Position numbers and translations under genes: made by a program. From Anoplopoma fimbria (lineage: Eukaryota; Chordata; Actinopteri; Perciformes; Anoplopomatidae): DNA of 64,000 nucleotides. How positions within the stretch are numbered: position 1 is the stretch's first letter; each line of letters opens with the position of its first letter. The notes beneath the pieces were generated by a model, which saw only the letters and a program-made list of their open reading frames with translations, did not search any database and was not told where the DNA came from. Below are positions 43,871 through 57,925 of this stretch, in pieces. Location of the stretch: assembly GCF_027596085.1 (NCBI RefSeq), contig NC_072450.1, positions 4,711,236 through 4,775,235 on the forward strand, in the 5' to 3' direction.

Positions 43871-46069
43871 AAATATAAAGCTTGTACAAAATCAGGCTCC
43901 AAAGCTATTACTGTGAGAAATATTGATTATTTACTCTCCACTTTATCCCTCTTAACAATTGAAAGATATCAAATAATACAATTTGAATTGGATTTAAAAG
44001 GCTTTAATTGCTTTTTTTTTTTTTAAATCTGCAATTGATCTTTGTTTCATTTAACAATATAAGTGTAAATCATGTAGTAAAGCGTATATCTGGTCTGTGT
44101 AGCAGCACACAGACACCAATTTGAATTGAGCTGGAGACATAAAAACATGTTCACTGAGCTTCCTTTAAACACAGTGACCACCTGTTCTCCTGTCGCCCGC
44201 TGGCTTCAAATTACAAGTCCAGCTCAGTTGAAAAGGAAGTAGAAACACACGTGATGGTCACCTGTTGAGTAATGAGGGGGGGAAAAAGACCTATACTTTG
44301 TCCATGTACTCCCTTTACTGCACTGATTATAGTTTTACTCTCTTATTAACTAAAGAATGAAACTAAAGAAGCATGAAATATGTCCTAGTATTGAAACAGA
44401 AAGCCAATAAAGTGTTAAAAGGGCAGAAGACACATTTTAATATGTTGATCCAAGATATTCCATTAAAATGCTGCTTTTTTTCCAGTGAGCTTAAGACGCT
44501 ATAGTCACGAATAAGCAATGCCCCAGGGGAGGAATAAATGTGGTCTTATATCTTGAGACCTAACATGTTAAGAGTGATTTAATCTGCCTAAAACCACAAT
44601 TCCACTCAACGTGCATGTGCACAATCTTTCCAGTGGAAACCGGCAAGACGTTACACCATCACCTTCCTCCGAGGAGTCCTGCTCTCATTTTTCCACTGCA
44701 TGAGTGATCATCCAGGGTTGCGACCTGTATAAATGAAATCTTGAGCGTAGCAGAGCGAGTTTCTTTAAGTGGTAAACTTGTTAAAAAATAAACAGGGTTA
44801 GATCTCCTATTAATTCATAAAACGCTCCTTGGTAATAAAGCAGTTTGATTCTGATAAAATATTAAACAAAAGCAGGGTGACTATGTTACATAAGTCTTAT
44901 ATAAACCAGGGTCTGCAATTTGCATTAGTCTGATTTATGATGTGGAGAAATGCTCAACTGGTTATAATCTCCGTATCTAAACCTCAATAATTATAGAAAA
45001 AGCATAATTTGAAGCTGTCAGTTTTGATATACCTTTTTTGAGGATTTTACAATTATACACTGAACCCTGTACGCCAACAGTAATAAGATGCATCAGCATG
45101 TGTGCAACTAGAAACCTGCAGTGTGAGAGAGAGAGAGAGAGAGAGAGAGAAATAGGCTGTCAGAGATCAGAGTGGCAGCTTGGACATTATTCTGCAGAAA
45201 GAATTCCAATGTGGTGTCGGACAAAAAAAGGAAAATGATGTCATGTTGGTTTCAGGGTGTGTGTGTCACTCCTTTTTTTGATTTGAAGCCTTTTGTGGCA
45301 CGTTTACATTTACATTAAATCATTTTGAAGAGGAGAACTCCACCTACTCACACAGGACATCAAATTTACGGTCGCTGCTGAGCTTCCCGCTTTTTGCTTT
45401 TAAGCTAAAACTCCTACCAGTTCTCTGCTGCTGCTGAAGCTTTCCCTCAGTTTGGATATTTGATGACATCTTGCACGATACATACTTTTAACAACTTAAT
45501 TTGTGATAAAGAGCCTCCAACTCTGAGTTAAATTGACTGAACTGGGAATCGATCCCAGGTTGGCAAACCTCTGCTTCCCAAACGGACCTTGACTCAAAGC
45601 GATTCCGCTCAAAGACTGCTTCTTGTGATTGTTTATTTTACTTTTTTTGGGACCAACTGAGGCGTACTTCTCTGCTGAACACTATTATGTTATTAGAAAC
45701 CGATTTCATATGTTTATTAAAGCATGATGGTTAATGGATCGGCTTATTGTCACAGTTCTGGTAGGTAAAACAGAACAGAGAGGAAAAGCAGGCGAAATAA
45801 AAAGGGGGTTTTACTTGGATTATGTTCAGAACAGAAATTGGCTGTCGGCAAAGGTAAATGGGTCCAAATGGGAGCAGACAAAAGGATAAAACAGGCTGAG
45901 ATCAGAACCTACAAACGAGCAGACAGAAGGGGAGCTGATGGATTTAACATAATGGTGTAATGTCAAGGTGTGCCTGATGACAGGGAATGAGGGACAGGTG
46001 TGCTGGCAGGTGATCCACCGTATGGAAGCCCATTGATGTCCCTGTGATAAAATAAATAAATCTTTAAAT
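43871..46069. other. Intergenic, nothing recognised
   Basis: Holds only a short (GA)n microsatellite at 45125-45151. No exon or transposon was recognised. Confidence 0.5.
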
Positions 46070-46400
46070 AATTTTATTGAGAAATGATGTCAAAATAATG
46101 AGTATGCATCTCAAAAATAATGAACTTCGTCGTTTTTTTGAGATACTAAGTCAAAATATTGTAAATGTTTCTCTTTATTTTGAGTTACTTAGTCATTACT
46201 TTGAGATAATAACTCATTATTTTGAGACACTAAGTCATATTTTCTTAGATACTAACATATTATTTAGAGTTATTAATTCAATATATCCATTTTTGAGATA
46301 CCTAGTCATTATTTTGAGATACTAAATTATTATTTTGAGATACTAAGTCATTATTTAAGGATACTAAGTAATTCTTTTCAGATATTAAATCAAAATATTG
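46070..46400. repeat. Degenerate TTTTGAGATACTAAGTCATTA array
   Basis: About 14 decayed copies of a ~21-23-base unit (TTTTGAGATACTAAGTCATTA). The same motif occurs in a short run at 3700-3785. Confidence 0.85.
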
Positions 46401-48689
46401 TCATTTCTTTTTACATAGTCTCTGATTATAATGCCTTAATGGATCTTTTTCTTAATCACAGTGTCAGAAATGGACTTCCATAATGATCAGATAACTGGGA
46501 GTTGTGGGAACTGAATAAGTACAATTGCTGGTCAGACAGCAAATAACAGAGAATTAAAAGTCAGAGCTGTGACACATACAAGGAGTGAACGCAACAAAAT
46601 CCCCACTTGTACAGTGTGGATCTACAAATATTGCTAATATTTGCTGACATCTTCATAAAGGTCTTGACTGAACTGTTGGGGCATTTTTGAGACATTGGTT
46701 GGTGATAAAAAATGCACAAGAGAACCACAAACTATGAGCTCCAAAAGCACCTTAAAGTTGAATCAACACTTTGCTGACGCAGAGTCAACTAAACTCAGGC
46801 ACTGCAAGCTCCTAAAAGGTGATTTACTGCAGGGCCAACAGTGTTGGGCTGATAGAAAAAGAAACTACAGCTGCATAAATGCTTGGTGACATGGTTCTGG
46901 TTAAAAGGACAATGTATCACTATATCAGGTAAAATAGATAGTGGTTGACTGTGAAAGCGTTTTACTAAATTATTGCACTTAGAATGTAGAAATCAATTTC
47001 AAAAATCTTTTAAGAAGCTGTTTGTTTTTGCAACTCTGCAATGTTTCCTCATACAACGGTTTGTATGATATCTTACAAAAAGCTTTTTCCTACGAAAGCC
47101 ATCAACACAATTTAATTTCCACTTGTTACATGCATACGGTCTTTTCAAAATAAACTTCCTTCTCAACAGGAAACAACTTAGTTAGGTTTAGTAAAAGGTT
47201 GTCGTTTGGGTTAAAACAACTACAGAAGTGCCGTCATTGAAGTACTGAAGTTATGTGACAAATAAATTAATGTTAACTTCTCGCTTCACATGGGGAACAA
47301 GTAACGGTCTCCTAGGTGACAGATTTCTTTTCTTTGACCCATCCACCTCCAATTCTGCCCGCCCTGTATATAGTTTTTTGTGTTCTGGTCCATGATTACG
47401 TGGATTAAATACAATTTAATTTTGATGTATATGCACGAATTACAACGCATTCTTTTTCTTAGGTATAGCTACAAATGCTGGATGATCGAACACAGTTAAA
47501 CTGTAAAAAAGATTGTTATTATTTACTCTAGAGTCACTGCCATACTAGCTTTTAAAAATACTGATAATGTTTCAAATGATGTAATGATGGTATGACACTT
47601 GCAATTAAAGGATCAAAATGATAAGAAAGACCCAGGGAAGTTTGTATTTTGTGAAATGTCTGCAACACTCAATCAGTTTCACCCAATTTAACATTATCAA
47701 AAGTCTCCTATGAAAATCTTTTTTGGCTCATTGAGCTCTTACGTCTCAGTTCAAATAACATATATCCAGACACCATATTGCAACGCTCTCACAAAACTCT
47801 CTGGCACTCTGCTGTAAGCCCAAAAAAAAAAAATTATGACCCAGCGTACCCAGTGACTGGATGGTGCCAGTGACATCGTAAATCATGTGGAATTTTAAGA
47901 GTCTGTTTGTTCAGCAACTCAGACTGTAAAAATGTAACACAAAGAGAAATTCCAATATTCATTCTTATCCTTTTTCATTATCAGTTGTTTCTCCTAGTCA
48001 GCGAATCTATTGTATTCCCAGACAGATTGTGGGCCATGGAGGATTTAGATAGTACGGCAGTAGAGACAGCCAATGCTGAAGATGCATGGCCTTGTCTGTA
48101 GAGCCTCAAACTATGTATCTGTAAAACCAAATGTCCTTTGTATCTGCAGAGTCGACTCTCCCATCTTTTCTTTTGTGTATGAAAGTGTCTCTCTCCACTA
48201 GTGAGGCAGAGCTAATGCATAAGTGTGAGGTTCTCCCCTCCTGCTGCTGTAATAAATGTTGGCCATTCCCGTTGGTTTAGTCTTTTATGTGTAACCGGCA
48301 GAATCTCAGGAGCCGTTCCAGCCTTCAGACAAGGCTATATACTATAGTATGCAGAACAAATCCTCTACCTTATCCCATTTGAGCAGATGTGTTGGATCAT
48401 TGTTTTGGATCTCTCAAGGTATTTCAGCAATTTCCAGCTAGATGTGGGTGGACATCTCACACAGGCAGCAGTTTAAACTATGTCCATACAGTCTTTTCAG
48501 AAATCTTCCAGTTCAGCAAAGTGGAAATACACTTTGGCTGAGCACGTGAAATGCAACAAAAGTTCTGTTTTAACCATGTGAGCTACTTGGGTTTTGGGAT
48601 GGCATGTCTAGCACAAGTTCCGGTTCTGAATAGTGAAGCCAATGCTGAAGAGTCTTAAACTTGCATTCTCTCTAATGTCCATCAGGGTG
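46401..48689. other. Intergenic, nothing recognised
   Basis: No feature beyond short uninformative ORFs (46695-46889, 47907-48101). Confidence 0.5.
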
Positions 48690-48960
48690 CGACTCCTCTG
48701 AGAAAATGACTCTACTTCTCTCTTGATTTATTCCCTCAGTAAACGTTGTAAACATGAGTTTATGGTCTCAATCTCTAGTTTCAAGTCTTCTTCAATACAG
48801 CATGATGTTCATTTAGTAAATGATGCTCCATTTAGAGTCAAATAGACAAATATGGTCACTTCTGTTCACTGGTTGCAAAAAAACTACATGGCGACGGCCA
48901 AAAGATCGAACTTGAGGCTTCCAAACCGCAGTCCACAAACCAACGGTTGAAGTCACAGTC
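48690..48960 (+). mobile_element. Dispersed fish repeat, copy 2
   Basis: Shares GAAAATGACTCT, TGATTTATTCCCTCAGTAAA and CAGCATGATGTTCATTTAGT with 22890-23100, then runs into TGGCGACGGCCAAAAGATCG and CAGTCCACAAACCAACGG words. Confidence 0.8.
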
Positions 48961-50399
48961 CAAGAAATGGTGGACGGTCAGTCGACCATTTTGGTCCAGA
49001 CATAAATATCTTAACGCCTACTGGGTCATTTTACACTTGCACGCCATGCATGGTCCCAAAGTGACAAATCCACTGACTTCTGTGTGTATTTCAGATTCCC
49101 TACTTCGTTATTTTTTATTGTCATATTTGTATTTATTCCATGAGCCAGGTGGTTGGTTGTTCCGATTTGAAGGGACTAAGTCTTTTGGGATTCTTTTTTT
49201 AAGGTCTTTGTTCCTAGTGGTGGTTTTGTATGTGCTGTCACTCCTTTTTTCAACCCTCCATTGTTGCAATCTTTCCATTTCTTTTCCCGCAATGTCTCAC
49301 ATAAACCCAGTATAAAAGAGGAGGCAGGATGACGTCATATCTCATTTTAAAGCTAAGGCTATAATCTATCTACCAGTCATCTACTTTCATGACAATGAGG
49401 CCAGATAGAATTTGACCTTTGACCTCTAACTCTGCAATAGGCAAATATATGCAAATCTGGAAATTCCGAATGCACACAAAGAGCTTTGTAATGATGTTTA
49501 ACTTGATTAAATAATAATTGGCACAAAGGACACACTTTGAAGGTCTGGATCATGGTATTTCTTGTGTAAAAAATATATCATAGTAGTTATATCTTAGCAT
49601 CAATAGTGTGCTTTGTCAGAGTTTTCCCACGCAGCATACATGCTTTTTTAAAATGAATTCTCCAGCTTTTGATTCTTGCGATTCTAATAAATATATATAT
49701 AATATATTTTTTGCGCTATGTTTACTTCTGCCAAATTTATTCCGTCCACATTTATTCTTCCCTCCCTTCCCCGTCCTCGTCTCTATCTTCTCCTGCTCCA
49801 GCGACCCGGGCTCACAGAATGTCCTCCCCCACGCTAATGAAGTTATTTCTTTTCAGCCTGAGATAATGGCCCAAGAACAAATCCATTTGTCTGCACACTC
49901 AATGTCCGTGTCATCACAAAAGACAACTAGGAGTGGTTGGTAATTCAGTTTGACTTGGGAAAATTGTGTCATATATGTGTTCTTTTTTTACGTGGTTCTA
50001 ATGTGTATGAGCTTCAGGTCAACGTCGGTCCTGACGGCAAACGTAGATCCACTTTTGATCTCTTCTTTAGGGAAGCAACATTCACTTCAACTGTACGATT
50101 CTTTTAGCAAGTCTGTTTTTTTAAAACCTGAATTAATGTCCCTAAAGGATGTGCAGGATTTAAAATTAGATATTTCTTTCTATGTAATTTTGTTTTTGTC
50201 TTCATCAAAAGAGAAAATGCAGTTATACATGTTTTTTTTTCAACCTCTTAAATAAATGATATGACTGTACTGTGACGAAACACTCAATGTTGGTGTTGAT
50301 ATTTCGAACATTTCTTCTGCGTTTCGTGGCTGAAAATTGCTCATCTACTGTTTTAAATCTGCTCTGACCTGCAAACTCTGAGATAGATTAGTCTGTAAT
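48961..50399. other. Intergenic, nothing recognised
   Basis: ORFs of 101-122 residues (48947-49315, 49608-49943, 49950-50255) have no motif, no splice context and AT-rich, low-complexity composition. Confidence 0.5.
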
Positions 50400-50985
50400 C
50401 TACTTCATCACTGCTACCACCATTATTATTATTACTAGTCACATTACCTGTACCATTAAGCATTTTAGCTTTACTTCCACCCTGAAGCCCTTTTGCTTTC
50501 TCGTTCTGCAGGTTTCCATGAATCGTTGTGGTACCTGGACCGTAGTCGTGCCTCCTGCTGTGAGCCGACTGACACCCACTGCTACTTCCATTATTATTAT
50601 TAGTCACATTACTATCCCTATTTTCATAACTATAATTCTACTATAATAATTGCTGCTGTTATTATAAGTAGTCTTATTATATGAATCATTTATGTCATAT
50701 ACATTGAATGTGTTGTATCTAAGAACTGTTATGCTGCTCATTCTGTACACATGACATCTATTGCATTCTGTCCATCCTGGGAGAAGGATCCCTCCTCTGT
50801 CGTTCTCCCAGAGGTTTCTTCCTTTTTTCTCCCTGTTAAAGGGGTTTTTTAGGGGAGTTTTTCCTGTGCCGATGTGAGGGAAGGACAGAGGATGTCGCAT
50901 GTGCACAGATTGTAAAGCCCTCTGAGGCAAATTTGTAATTTGTGATTCTGGGCTATACAAAATAAACTGAATTGAATTGAATTGA
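50400..50985 (+). mobile_element. LINE 3' UTR with (TTGAA)n tail
   Basis: AT-rich ATTATTATTATTAGTCACAT words, then CATCCTGGGAGAAGGATCCC, GTTAAAGGGGTTTTTTAGGG, TTGTAATTTGTGATTCTGGG, and a tail of ACTGAATTGAATTGAATTGA. The minus-strand relative is at 24745-25030. No ORF survives. Confidence 0.8.
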
Positions 50986-52660
50986 AGTAAAAGATGGTGA
51001 CCTCCCTACTCTCCTTCTTCTCTCCCCACATCCTCTATCATTTTCTTTCTTTCAGTAACCACTGTGTAGCAATACATCACGTCTGTTCTCTCCTTTCTGT
51101 GACTGGAAATTAAGCTATCAGCACATTACAACATCTGGTAATTCAGTGTTAATGATTCATGATCTGGACATATCAATGTGCTTTCCTACGCTGTGAGGAA
51201 GAGTGTGATGAATCATGAATCATTTTACTCATTTAGCAGCTGGCTAGTTAGCTAGCTAATGTTAGCTTGCTAATTCCACCATGTGTTCATGCTGACGTTA
51301 CACTTGTTTAAAAAAAAAAAGAGCATCATACCAGAGTGGGCCTGGTTTCATCTCTCAGCCCCTTGAACACTTTTTTGGGGAAATGAAACACCAAAGTATG
51401 GTTTACATTTTGTACCACCTTGTCATTTGCAAGTGCTTTCATCATTTCAAGTGTTGATTTGCAGCGGGTGAATTTTGAATCAGACCTTGGGGTTGAAGTT
51501 ACGCTTTGATTTTAATGCAGTATAATTAATTAACATTGTATGTGATCGGTAATAGTAGTTCTCCTTGCTTGATGTGATGCCAATGCAATTTTTCTTTAGT
51601 TTACATCGTTCAACTTAACTATATTCATATTCTGATTTGTCACATTTGTTGATTTACAGTAGATGTTTTCCTAAATGTAAAGAATCCTGATGTGATATTT
51701 ATTATCATAAAAACCCTTCGACCTGTTTTTTTTTCCCATGCCAATTTACTTAAGACATCTGCCACCAAACACAAAGTTTTATTGGTTAGAAACAAATCTT
51801 ATAATGCCCATAATGCAATGACACAAACGTATCTGAACATTTTGTCTCAAATCTGTTCAAATCTGTTTTTTGGACCCAAACTTTCCTCAAGGTGTAACCT
51901 CTGAGGCATCTTATCAATCAAAAGATAAAGAAAAGAGTTTGTTTTATATTGCTATTCACATTTAATCTTGATGTCAGATATCTGGATTTTTATTTGAAGG
52001 CTTAAAAAAGACTAGCCTATGAGTGCTGTTGAGTGCCTGAAAGTTTCCAAATGCTCGTCTGTTTCAGATCATGGTCTTCTTCCCTACGGCCACTGGCAGC
52101 TGTTGCTTTTCAGGCTAGCTCACATCCCTTTGACTCACCGTGTAAAATAAAGACAGTTCTGACTAATGGACGGCGAAGCACGGATTTGAACTGGCACTGG
52201 GTCCGCGCACATGTGTGGCTTGATTGATCTCTGAGAAACGGGGAATACTTCCCCGCAGTGAAACTGTCTCCACGCCAGGAAAGAACTGGATTTAGGACAG
52301 TGGGTGTTTCGTCATTATTTATGGGGAGACCTATGAGAAATTAAAAGCATTCAGATTTCAAGATTTTGCTGAGAAAGATTAAGCTTTCTGTTTGTGGAAC
52401 TTTCTTTCCAAGAGACATATAACTTTTATTGGCACATCCTTCCGAAGCCAAATATGATTCAATCCACATAAAACTGCAATGACGTGCAGTCACTGGGCTT
52501 CATTTACATCCTCTTCTGGAGCAACGACATCCGTCTCAACGCACAGTTTCACATTATGTTCTTTATGAAATCATTCTTAGTAGCCAGCTTAGCATTAAAG
52601 CAAAAGTTTGACATAACAGGAAGTACGCTTGTTCGTGCTCTGGCGGACAGTTTGATAACT
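50986..52660. other. Intergenic, nothing recognised
   Basis: Includes a GCTAGTTAGCTAGCTAATG run at about 51243; otherwise nothing identifiable. Confidence 0.5.
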
Positions 52661-52935
52661 TATTAAGTACTTATTTATTTTATGTTTATTTAAGAGGGAC
52701 AATGCACAATGCATAGGCCTATGTCTGGAAAGATTTAGCTTAAAACCGTAGTCCATGGGCATAGTTTACAGAGATAAAATATCAGTTGTATCCACCCCTT
52801 ACACTTTATTTAAAGCTTACATAGAAAAAACAATCAAAGATGTCTGTTCAGTCGCTTAAATATGAAGCTGGTTAGCTTAGCTTAGCACAAAGTCTTGAAA
52901 CAGGGGTAAACAGCTAGCCCTATTGACCCAGAGTG
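52661..52935. mobile_element. Decayed dispersed fish repeats
   Basis: TTATTTAAGAGGGACAATGC (about 52687) and GGTTAGCTTAGCTTAGCAC (about 52870) followed by GAAACAGGGGTAAACAGCTA are words of two repeats seen widely in fish genomes. Family not assigned. Confidence 0.5.
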
Positions 52936-55900
52936 ATACCAGATTTGCTCATTTTTCTAAATGTTGAGGCAGGAATTGGTTTGACATGAGTTTGACAAGT
53001 TCATGCGAAATGACAGTGTTCTTTAACAGCATGAAATCTTAATCATATTATACCAAAAAGGATTCATAATTGGGATTTTTTTTCTTTAACTTTATTCAAT
53101 GTTATACCAAGCATATTCTGAGTTAAGGAACAAAACCAATTAAAAGCCACTTACTAGACATAACGCAAAAAATAAAAAACACTTCAGCAGAGCTGCAGTT
53201 TTATCTGCTGGAGACATTGCGTTGTTTTTCTCAAAATGTAACAGGGAAAAATATATCACACCAAAAAAAACAGAATTAACTGAATGGGAACCGGATGCAT
53301 GTTAATAGCTCCAGTTGTGCTCAGCATTGTGTACAATAAATTCAATGGGACAGCTGCGTTTTATAAAAGACAAATCAATTCAATTAACGAAGCTATGGAA
53401 GAAATACCAGCCAAACTCCTCACAAACCCCTTTATTAAGAGATTTAGATGCTTGGCTGCACTGGAAGAAGACCTGCGTCACTCATCTTCCTCCGACTGAT
53501 CAGAGACTTAATGCGGCTTGTTCTCCGTCCAATGATGACTTCAACAATTTTTACACAATTACTGCTATAAAAGCCACAACAATGACTGAGGGGACCTTTA
53601 CTGAGACTGAGTTATTGAAGGAACCTTTGAAGTTAAATTGGAAGCAGCTTTGTAAGTCTTATTTTAAAAATAGTTTATTTGTAGCATAATATCCCCTGGT
53701 TATCTAATGATTCTTGTTATTCTAAAGGGAAGCCACTGAAGAATATGTGTGCTGGAATTCTAATTGGAAATATAACTCAGATATTAAGGAACGCAAATAG
53801 GCAAATTTGTTTCCAAGAATATAGCAAGGCATGTGTGTGCAGAATGAGGATATTCTCTAAAGGGAGCGAAAATAAACCATTAATGATACAACCTTTTGTT
53901 GAAGCATTGAGATGTGACCTCTTTCCATCTTAAACCCACAACCTTATAACATCAGGGGAGAACAATAATCACTAAAGGATAATGGGTTTCATATGCAGTC
54001 GGGGCTGGCGTCATTCGCTACATGTCTCATTCAGTAGATAATGACTTCAGGGACTTTGTGGTATTCCAACTCTGGTAGCATAAATAATGCACTGCCTCAG
54101 TCATAGCACAGGAAATTTGGAAAACATAAACATACATAGAAGCCAGTTAGAAGTTAGTTCTGCACCACGCGACTTTTATGACGCAGATTTTATGAAACCG
54201 TAACCAAGCAAAGTCTCCAGAGCCAAATTTGCTGATTGCGGTTTTATGCTCACCAGAGAGATTGGCAGGAGTCTAACATTTTTAAAAAGTCATTGTTTTT
54301 AAGGAAATGGTGAAGTGTGCATGTCTGAAATGACACAAGTTATATGCTTTTGCAGCCGCCTGGTGGCGCTGTATGATTAGTTTGCCTTTTTTGTTCATGA
54401 ATAACCATGTTAATCTCCTGCAGATACTCAGACTTATCAACATATCCATCAAGGATCTAAAGAGCCAGTAGAGATTTTAGCGCAGACCTGCTGGTTATTG
54501 GGTTAAAGACAAGTAATAACAATGCTTGATGCTACTTACACTGCTGCTGGTAAAAACATTCTGGTTCTAGCTATTATATATCTGTTTGGGTTGGCTTCAT
54601 CCTCTGAGATCTCTCACCGGCTTCTTCCGCCAGGTTTTCTTCAAATTGAAAGAGGCCGAGCACTAAAAGCCCATTAGGAGAGATGCTTTTGTACGGTTGT
54701 GCTCAAATTATTTGTGATATTACAGGCAAAGAATTATCTTCAATGTACCATTGCCATTTTGAGTTCAACTGTAACATCTTGACCGCTATGCTTTCATTTC
54801 ACAGGGAAAACTTTTATGACGAAACTCTTTCCAATTTTTAAAGATTCTGACATTAAACTTTGGCTGAAAGTGGTTTTATAAAAAAAATTCTCCTGAAAAG
54901 AGGTCAGCGTTAGTTTTATCTTAATATATCAAAATCAGGCAACATTAACAAACAATTAAACAAGACCTAATGGAAAATAATCAGCTCTTGACTGAACATA
55001 AAAAGGCAAAGACCAAAAAATTAACTGGGGCACGTAAAAACATTTCAGTTGAACACACTCTTTGATTTGTAGGCATTTTTCCACTAATACCAGATATTCA
55101 AGTACACAAAACCGAGGAAGCCATAGGGGTGTGTGTCCTCTGTGAAGTGCTCAGGCTTACCGATGACTTCACAAAGAGAAGAACAATCAACCAGTACTTA
55201 GTAAAGTCCACACTTCAAACTTGGCCTTTACTTATCTAAGCTCCTCCCACTAACACACCTGTTCCCACTTCCTCATCTGTCATCGCCTAATTAACTAGAT
55301 CTCCTGAGGCCTCATTACAGAAACTTCTTATGTCTGGAATCCTATTTTATCTCAGTTCAGGGTGACATTTTCGATTTTTGGTGTTACAGAAACATATTTT
55401 CTAACTGTATTTAAGAAAAAAATCCCTGAGGTCTCAAAGTTTAAGGCTTTATTGGGGACATTGGAATTGGGCCCATATCACAGAGGACTGCATCACTATG
55501 AATGATTTGGGGTGTGTTTAAGGTAATAATTTCATTCTGCACTAGCTGCTGCAAGGACTAAAGTAGGTTTAAAGTGTAGTTTATGATTATTGTTTTGCCA
55601 AAGAAACTCAGTGTTTGACCTGGTAAGAGTCCGGTTAATCATCGCAGTGATTAATCCCAGTGAAAATGGGATGCCCTCGGCTCTGGGAGGCCAGGAGATT
55701 AATGGAAAATCAAATCTTTGAACCAACTCAATTGCTTCAGGCGCTGCCAAGGCTGCATAACCAACCAGACAAAGTGGGCAACAGGCCCCGGGCTCCAGAC
55801 CCTCAGAGGCTCTGAGGGCACCAGGTTCACTGTGTGTCAATTGGTTTGTGGTAATATCATGAATTTCAAATGTGTTCAGGAATATACACCACCAGTGTAC

Positions 55901-57682
55901 AATACCCCCTTAAGGAGCTTAAGTTTGGTTCCTACATTATAACCCAAGTCACACTTTGAATCCTCCGTTGATTTGGTATATTTATGTTCACTGAATTTAC
56001 AACAATTTAACCAACAGTTTGCGAATAATTTGGGTCCAGATAGAAGATATCTAGGCAAAATATATGTGTGTATTCTACCCTGTGCATTTCACAGTGATAT
56101 TGCAAGGTCGTTCATTGTAAAACAGCTCTGAATTCCTTCTCTAGATTGCTCTCCAAGTGTGCAAGGACATGAAAAAATTAACAGAGAGAAGCATAAAAGA
56201 GGAACTATGAGAACAACTCAACTTATTTAGTACAACCAAGTTCTACTATCTACCATGCCTTGTGCTGCGCTGAGGGGGAATTAGCAATAGCAAAGACCAC
56301 AGTGCTTTTTTCCAAATTGGGAGAAAATGGGTAGAAACGCAGAAACCACATAGCAGTGTTTGTCCTCTTTTAAGCAATTGCAATGATTGGAAAACTGCTT
56401 TCAAGATGTTTGGCATTGGCATCGCTGATGACACACTACCTATTGTGCAGAAAAATAAACAAAGCTCCGTAGGTATGACGTTTATTACCACAAACATAAG
56501 AGCCAGAGCAGATATTCATAATGAAATCAACCAGATTTTTACACAGAATTGGACCCATACTCTCATTAGTATCAAACATACTGTAGGCTGAGTACGAGTG
56601 TGTTTTTGGAACAACACGCACCCGTCTTTGCAAACAATAACATTAATCCAAAGCGTTGGGCAGATGGGCATTTTTCCACAACGTATTAGGTGAAAAATGA
56701 CAAAATGAGTCAGAATCTACAACACATACTGCTGCAAAGAGAAGAATGGAATAAGAATAGGTTTGACAGATAGATGATTCATTTCACCGCAGTGAATCAG
56801 CCTGGCAGTTGGGAGAGTTGATACTGACTATAGGATCAGTTGGACAAAAACAGAAATGACTCATACACCACATTGCATGGAGGGAATGTGTTTAAATCCC
56901 AAAAGCTATATAGTATATGTTCAGATCAGCAGATCAAATCCAAGCCAGATTGCTTTTATTGATTTGGACGGCTGTAACTGCAGCAGGAAACATGGCTGCA
57001 TATTGACGTCCTCCGACGACACGGCTTCCGCCTGATGTGACATCAGTCAAGAAGAGTCAATCTATGGCCTCCAGTGCAGAAGGACACATCTGTATTCCTC
57101 ATCTAGCCTGCAGCTTTGTTTTGGTCTTATTTATTATCATACTGTGAACAATCGTGCTGTCACCACAGCAACCAATGCAGATAGGTTGATGATGGCTGAG
57201 CCCAGAAAATGGACAATCAATCACTTACAGATAAAAGTATGCTCTAAAAAATTAGATTTGATCTTCTGTGGGTGTTACAGCCACAGAGGTGCTATGAGAG
57301 TGTGTGGGCTACCTGAAAATAAAATAAAATGTTTTGAAAAGAACACAGGGGACTCTCTCATCCTTTGTTTAAACTGGCTATCTGATGGCAATAAAGGAAT
57401 GGTTTGAAATACATGTATTTGATTGAGTTGAAAGGGCTCAGGAAGTAGCTTGGCTTTTACCAAAGTAAAAAAACTTAACTCAATCTTAACTGATTACTCT
57501 CACTGATTTACTCTCTTGAGCAATAGTTCATTTAAATTTGAAGACTTTTCCATCCTTTTCCAAAACAACTCCTTTAGCAGTTATGTTAAAAGTGGAAACG
57601 TCACATTAAAATGGAAAAGAAACCACAACCTTAACATTACTCCGCCCAGTCAAAGTGTCCTGAAGCCAAACTTTTGCACGAT
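52936..57682. other. Intergenic, nothing recognised
   Basis: 4.7 kb with no recognisable gene. ORFs at 53284-53689, 55532-55840 and 57144-57407 were read and show no known domain. No arrays or transposon ends were seen. Confidence 0.45.
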
Positions 57683-57925
57683 GGCTCCAACAGTTCAACA
57701 TTTATGCAGACGACACCATCGTGTATGGTTCTGCCTCATCCTTGGCAAGAGCGATTGAAAAACTATTCTTTAGTTGAAGGAATTTGCATTTTTTTAAGTC
57801 AGTTTTTTGTGTTTTTATGTTGTGCTTGTGGAAACTTTTGCACTAGTATCTTTTCCAATGTAAATGGAATTCAAAATCTCAATGGGATTTACTGGCCAAA
57901 TAAAGGTTAAATAAAAATAATATTG
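57683..57925 (+). pseudogene. LINE reverse-transcriptase fragment and 3' end
   Basis: At about 57686-57770 one frame reads QQFNIYADDTIVYGSASSLA then RAIEKLFFS and a stop. YADD is the catalytic motif of non-LTR reverse transcriptases, and the flanking residues fit that family. It is followed, after a large deletion, by AATGGGATTTACTGGCCAAA and TAAAGGTTAAATAAAA, a typical LINE 3' end. Only remnants survive. Confidence 0.7.

Noticed and set aside
48947..49315. 122-residue hydrophobic ORF
   Set aside because: It starts at the edge of a dispersed repeat, and its hydrophobicity reflects T-rich composition.
53284..53689. Possible protein or LINE fragment
   Set aside because: Two overlapping frames with no conserved motif; no poly(A) tail, target duplication or splice sites.
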